Source of the DNA: Pseudomonas poae
GTDB lineage: Bacteria; Pseudomonadota; Gammaproteobacteria; Pseudomonadales; Pseudomonadaceae
NCBI GenBank assembly: GCA_004000515.1
Contig: CP034537.1
Coordinates: 7,089,501 to 7,153,500 of the forward strand
DNA: 64,000 bases
Direction of reading: 5' to 3'
Numbering within the stretch: the stretch's first letter is position 1; each line of letters opens with the position of its first letter. The translations under genes and the position numbers were made by a program. The notes beneath the pieces are model-generated. The model did no database searches. It was given only the letters and a program-made list of their open reading frames with translations, and was not told where the DNA came from. Positions 60,936 to 64,000 of this stretch are shown here, in pieces.

Positions 60936-62111
60936 TTGCCTCTGCGTAGCACTTTCACCCGTTTCTTCCAGCTGGAAGCCGCCAGCGGTCTGTTGTTGAT
61001 CGCTGCTGCCGCCCTGGCGTTGATCATCAACAACTCACCGTTGTCGCACCTGTACAGCGCCTTTCTCGATGTGCCGGTCGTTGCACAGATTGGCGCACTG
61101 AAAATCGCCAAGCCGGCGTTGCTGTGGATCAACGATGGCCTGATGGCCCTGTTCTTCCTGCTGATTGGCCTGGAGGTCAAGCGCGAGCTGCTCGACGGAC
61201 AGCTGTCCAAGCCCTCGCAGGTGGTGCTGCCAGGTGCAGCGGCCATCGGCGGCATGGTGGTGCCGGCGCTGGTCTACTGGGCAATCAACAAGGACTTCCC
61301 TGCTGCGCTGTCCGGCTGGGCGATCCCCATGGCCACCGACATCGCCTTCGCCCTCGGTGTATTGGCCCTGCTGGGCAAACGCGTGCCGGTGTCGCTGAAG
61401 CTGTTCCTGATGACCTTGGCGATCATTGACGACCTGGGTGCGATCATCGTCATTGCCGTGTTCTATTCCAGTGACCTGTCCGGCGCTTCGCTGGCCGGTG
61501 CAGGGCCTGCCTGATCGCGTTGATCGCGATGAATCGATTGGGAGTGATCAAGCTCGGGCCGTACATGATCGTCGGCTTGATCCTGTGGGTGTGCGTTCTC
61601 AAGAGCGGCGTGCATGCCACCCTGGCCGGTGTGACCTTGGCGTTCTGCATCCCATTGCGGACCAAGAATGCCGAACCTTCGCCGCTGATGACCCTGGAAC
61701 ACGCCCTGCATCCGTGGGTGGCCTACGGCATCCTGCCGCTGTTTGCGTTCGCCAATGCGGGTGTCTCCCCTGACCGGCGTGAGCCTGGAGAGCTTCACCC
61801 ACCACGTGCCAATGGGTATTGCCGCTGGCCTGTTGATCGGCAAAACCGTCGGCGTGTTCGGCCTCACCTGGCTGGCCATCAAGACCGGCCTGGCTGCCCT
61901 GCCAACGGGCGCCAACTGGGGCCAGGTATTTGGCGTGGCGATCCTGTGCGGTATCGGCTTCACCATGAGCCTGTTTGTCGGCGCCCTGGCCTTCGTGCCT
62001 GGCGCCAGTGAGTTTGCGGGTGAAGACCGCATGGGGATTCTGACCGGGTCGATTCTGGCCGCAGTCATCGGCTATGGCGTGACGGCATTGGCGAGTCGCA
62101 AGAAAGCCTGA
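60936..62111 (+). CDS. nhaA: Na+/H+ antiporter NhaA (two compensating frameshifts)
   Basis: About 391 residues beginning at TTG 60936 (reading [20 protein letters not shown]) behind GGAGAG. The motifs [20 protein letters not shown] and [20 protein letters not shown] carry the Na+-binding Asp pair. One G is missing near 61503-61505 and one C is extra at 61767-61770; both corrected, [19 protein letters not shown] and [19 protein letters not shown] follow. It exchanges Na+ for H+ at alkaline pH. A terminator follows the stop. Confidence 0.92.
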
Positions 62112-62132
62112 TCCACCTGATAGACCGCCCAC

Positions 62133-62167
62133 AAAAAACCCCAACCGGTCACCCGGTTGGGGTTTTT
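62133..62167 (+). terminator. Rho-independent terminator after nhaA (works both ways)
   Basis: AAAACCCCAACCGG pairs with CCGGTTGGGGTTTT across TCAC. It separates the convergent nhaA and slyB-like genes and has A/T runs on either side. Confidence 0.9.
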
Positions 62168-62186
62168 ATGTTTCTACAACCTGCGC

Positions 62187-62651
62187 TTAGCGAGTAACGC
62201 GGCTGGTACCGTCAACGGTCATGATGCGTACACGGTCACCAATGCGGAAGATTTCATTCTCCTGCACGGCTTGTACGTAGGCACGCATGCTGCCGTCGTC
62301 TTCACGCACGGTGATTTCCACGCCCTGGGTGCGGGTCAGGCCTTCTTCGGTAGCCGAACCCAGCAAGCCGCCGGCAACGGCACCGATCACTGCGGTCACG
62401 ATACTGCCACGACCGCCGCCGATGGCGCTGCCGCCAACGCCGCCGATGACTGCACCCGCAGCGCCGCCGATTGGGGTCTTGGTGCCTTCGATTTTCACCG
62501 GACGCAGGGATTCAATGGTACCCATGCGTACGGTCTGGACACGACGCGCTTCATCACGGGAATACGAGTCGCCGGTCAGACTCGAGGCGCAGCCACCCAG
62601 CAGCAACGACAGGGTGGTAAAGCAGGCAACCAGTAAAACGGACTTACGCAT
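62187..62651 (-). CDS. slyB: SlyB-like outer-membrane lipoprotein with glycine zipper
   Basis: The 154-residue protein carries lipobox signal MRKSVLLVACFTTLSLLLGG CAS and a glycine-zipper segment (GGAAGAVIGGVGGSAIGGG, AVIGAVAGGLLGSATEEG), the 2TM pattern of SlyB/OmpA-like 17-kDa proteins. The start is ATG 62651; a longer frame to 62735 lacks a signal at its N-terminus. Such proteins stabilise the outer membrane and are often PhoP-controlled; no PhoP box was identified. From 62652 to 62914 no gene is seen. Confidence 0.82.
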   Translation of the reverse strand: MRKSVLLVACFTTLSLLLGGCASSLTGDSYSRDEARRVQTVRMGTIESLRPVKIEGTKTPIGGAAGAVIGGVGGSAIGGGRGSIVTAVIGAVAGGLLGSATEEGLTRTQGVEITVREDDGSMRAYVQAVQENEIFRIGDRVRIMTVDGTSRVTR

Positions 62652-62914
62652 AGCATCAACTCCAAAGGACAGGGGTTCATTAAACGCTGCAGCTTGGCGC
62701 CTGTCACGGCAAGCACGGCAGAAAACTGCTTTCATTCAGCCTTAGTACAGACTGCCAGTACCAGAAAACTCGACCAACGGTATCTCAGCTTTTGTGCCAA
62801 GGCGTGTCATGAAGGTTTGCTTATTGTAGCTGCGCAGCCGCTCGCGGCCGAAGCCTCTTGATAGAGACGTCGGCGCGATGGGCAACATTCAGGTGGTACG
62901 ACGAAAGGTACAGC

Positions 62915-63562
62915 TCAGGGCGCCAGGCGCTCACGGGACCATTCGGCCCCTTGCAGGCGGTAGTTCAGACGATCATGCAAGCGGCTGGCGCGGCCTTGCC
63001 AGAACTCGATACGCTCAGGCAGCAAACGATAGCCGCCCCAATGCTCGGGGCAGTCGGGCTGGGTATCGCTGAAACGCTGCTCGGTGGCCTTGAGCAGTTC
63101 CTGCAGTTCCTCACGGTCACGAATGACCTTGCTCTGCGGCGATGCCCACGCCCCCAGGCGACTGCCCAGAGGGCGCACCTGGTAATAAGCGTCCGACTCT
63201 TCAGGCGTGACCTTGACCACCCGTCCTTCGATGCGCACCTGGCGCTCCAGCGTCGGCCAGAAGAACGTCATGGCCGCAAACGGCCGCGCCGCAAGCTGTT
63301 CGCCCTTGGCACTCTGATAATTGGTGAAGAAGGTAAAGCCCTGCGCATCCAGGCCCTTGAGCAACAGGATGCGACAGTGCGGGCGACCGTCCTGGTCGAC
63401 CGTAGCCAGGGTCATGGCATTGGCCTCCACCGGTGGCTGCTCGGTTTTCACCGCGTCGCCGAACCACTGGTGGAACAAGGCAAACGGCTCGCTCGGGGCC
63501 TGGGCCTCGCTCAAACCATCCCGTGTGTAGTCACGGCGCATATCGGCCAGTGCCTGGGTCAT
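62915..63562 (-). CDS. pdxH: Pyridoxine/pyridoxamine 5'-phosphate oxidase
   Basis: The 215-residue FMN enzyme has [20 protein letters not shown] and [20 protein letters not shown], then the C-terminal [20 protein letters not shown] and [16 protein letters not shown], which bind FMN and PLP. It oxidises PNP and PMP to PLP, last step of vitamin B6 synthesis. It begins 27 bases after the stop of an OmpA-family gene on the same strand, so the two may be cotranscribed. Intact. Confidence 0.94.
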   Translation of the reverse strand: MTQALADMRRDYTRDGLSEAQAPSEPFALFHQWFGDAVKTEQPPVEANAMTLATVDQDGRPHCRILLLKGLDAQGFTFFTNYQSAKGEQLAARPFAAMTFFWPTLERQVRIEGRVVKVTPEESDAYYQVRPLGSRLGAWASPQSKVIRDREELQELLKATEQRFSDTQPDCPEHWGGYRLLPERIEFWQGRASRLHDRLNYRLQGAEWSRERLAP

Positions 63563-63589
63563 GCAGCTTTATCCTTGTGGTTCAGCGGA

Positions 63590-64000
63590 TCAGTTTTTCG
63601 CCTGGTCGGTTGCAGCCGGGGTTGCAGCCTTGGCCTTGGCCGGAGCGGGCTTCTTGGCTGCTGGCTTGGCCGGGGCCTTTTTGGCGGCAGGCTTGGCAGC
63701 TGCCTTTTGACCGGGGCCTTTTTCGCCGGGGCTTTAGCGGCAGGTGCAGGTGCAGGCACGTCCTGCACAGCAACCATTTCCGCTTTCGGTGGGTTGGCCG
63801 AGTTGTACTTGCTCAGCAGCGCCAACATAGTTGTACGCTGTGTGAACATAATTTCCATGCGACGGTTCAGCGCACGGCCCTGGTTGCTGTCGTTGGCAGC
63901 ACGTGGCATCAAGTCGCCCATGCCACGCAGCATCAGGCGATCCTGCTTCAAGCCGCTGAGGCTGAAGATCGAAGCGATCGATTGCGCACGCTCTTTGGTC
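63590..64000 (-). CDS. OmpA-family protein with Lys/Ala/Pro tail (5' end outside window; frameshifted)
   Basis: The visible part is the C-terminal half of an OmpA-like peptidoglycan-binding domain (RAQSIASIFSLSGLKQDRLM, GRALNRRMEIMFTQ), then a linker and a tail of repeated PAKKAP/KPAAKK units. The TTTT run at 63704-63707 is one base short; corrected, the tail reads AAAKPAAKKAPAKPAAKK and ends TDQAKN with the stop at 63590-63592. The N-terminal part lies outside the window. The basic tail is unusual for an envelope protein. Confidence 0.75.

Overview
The window comes from a Pseudomonas, most likely of the P. fluorescens group. Supporting signs are the high G+C content with strong third-position bias, REP doublets built on the GGGAGC-GGCTTGCCTGCGAT core, the xenB and emhABC(ttgABC)-type loci, a protocatechuate (pca) supercluster and a livKHMGF (braCDEFG) operon. 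No rRNA, tRNA or CRISPR array is visible.

Layout. 1-455: acpH (cut by the window edge). 485-3200: an ArsR-type repressor with palindromic operators, an MFS exporter and the flavin ene-reductase xenB. 3231-4510: an IS481-family element that has split a REP/terminator hairpin. 4833-11518: the TetR repressor emhR diverging from the tripartite RND pump emhABC. 11675-15003: the Hsp70 HscC with a membrane-anchored J-like partner. 15144-17378: an OprD porin and a lipoprotein NodB-type deacetylase. 17510-28193: one minus-strand block, pcaR-pcaK-pcaIJF-pcaHG-pcaTBDC, which covers protocatechuate breakdown to acetyl-CoA and succinyl-CoA, plus transport and regulation, with tandem PcaR boxes. 28748-30737: a small protein and a Pit phosphate transporter. 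30799-32109: an IS3-family element with a 3-bp target duplication. 32202-35693: a very short CcoM-like membrane peptide, a small charged protein, and a LysR/RidA/class-V aminotransferase set. 35912-40257: rapA and an MFS transporter. 40508-47360: a YkgJ-type Cys-rich protein, an MHYT-GGDEF-EAL c-di-GMP enzyme, a large tubulin/FtsZ-like GTPase, a glycosyltransferase-like protein and a DUF2288 protein. 47701-52696: the livKHMGF branched-chain amino-acid ABC transporter. 52942-55396: a four-gene bufferin-type metallophore operon (DUF2282-DUF692-DUF2063-DoxX). 55393-64000: a LysR/SDR divergent pair, a lipoprotein, an FAD oxidoreductase, a CysK-like PLP enzyme, nhaA, a SlyB-like lipoprotein, pdxH and an OmpA-family protein cut by the window edge.

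Two cautions shape the annotation. First, about 20 genes, including ones that should be intact (rapA, nhaA, livK, livH, pcaD, pcaG), carry single-base shifts, mostly in short homopolymers. Restoring one base always recovers a family-like protein, so most look like sequencing or assembly errors, and I annotate whole genes across them. Second, the open frame that joins the c-di-GMP enzyme to the tubulin-like protein may be an artefact of the same kind.

The most interesting loci are the tubulin-like gene with its c-di-GMP neighbour, the bufferin operon, the IS inserted into a REP hairpin, and the 38-codon CcoM-like gene.
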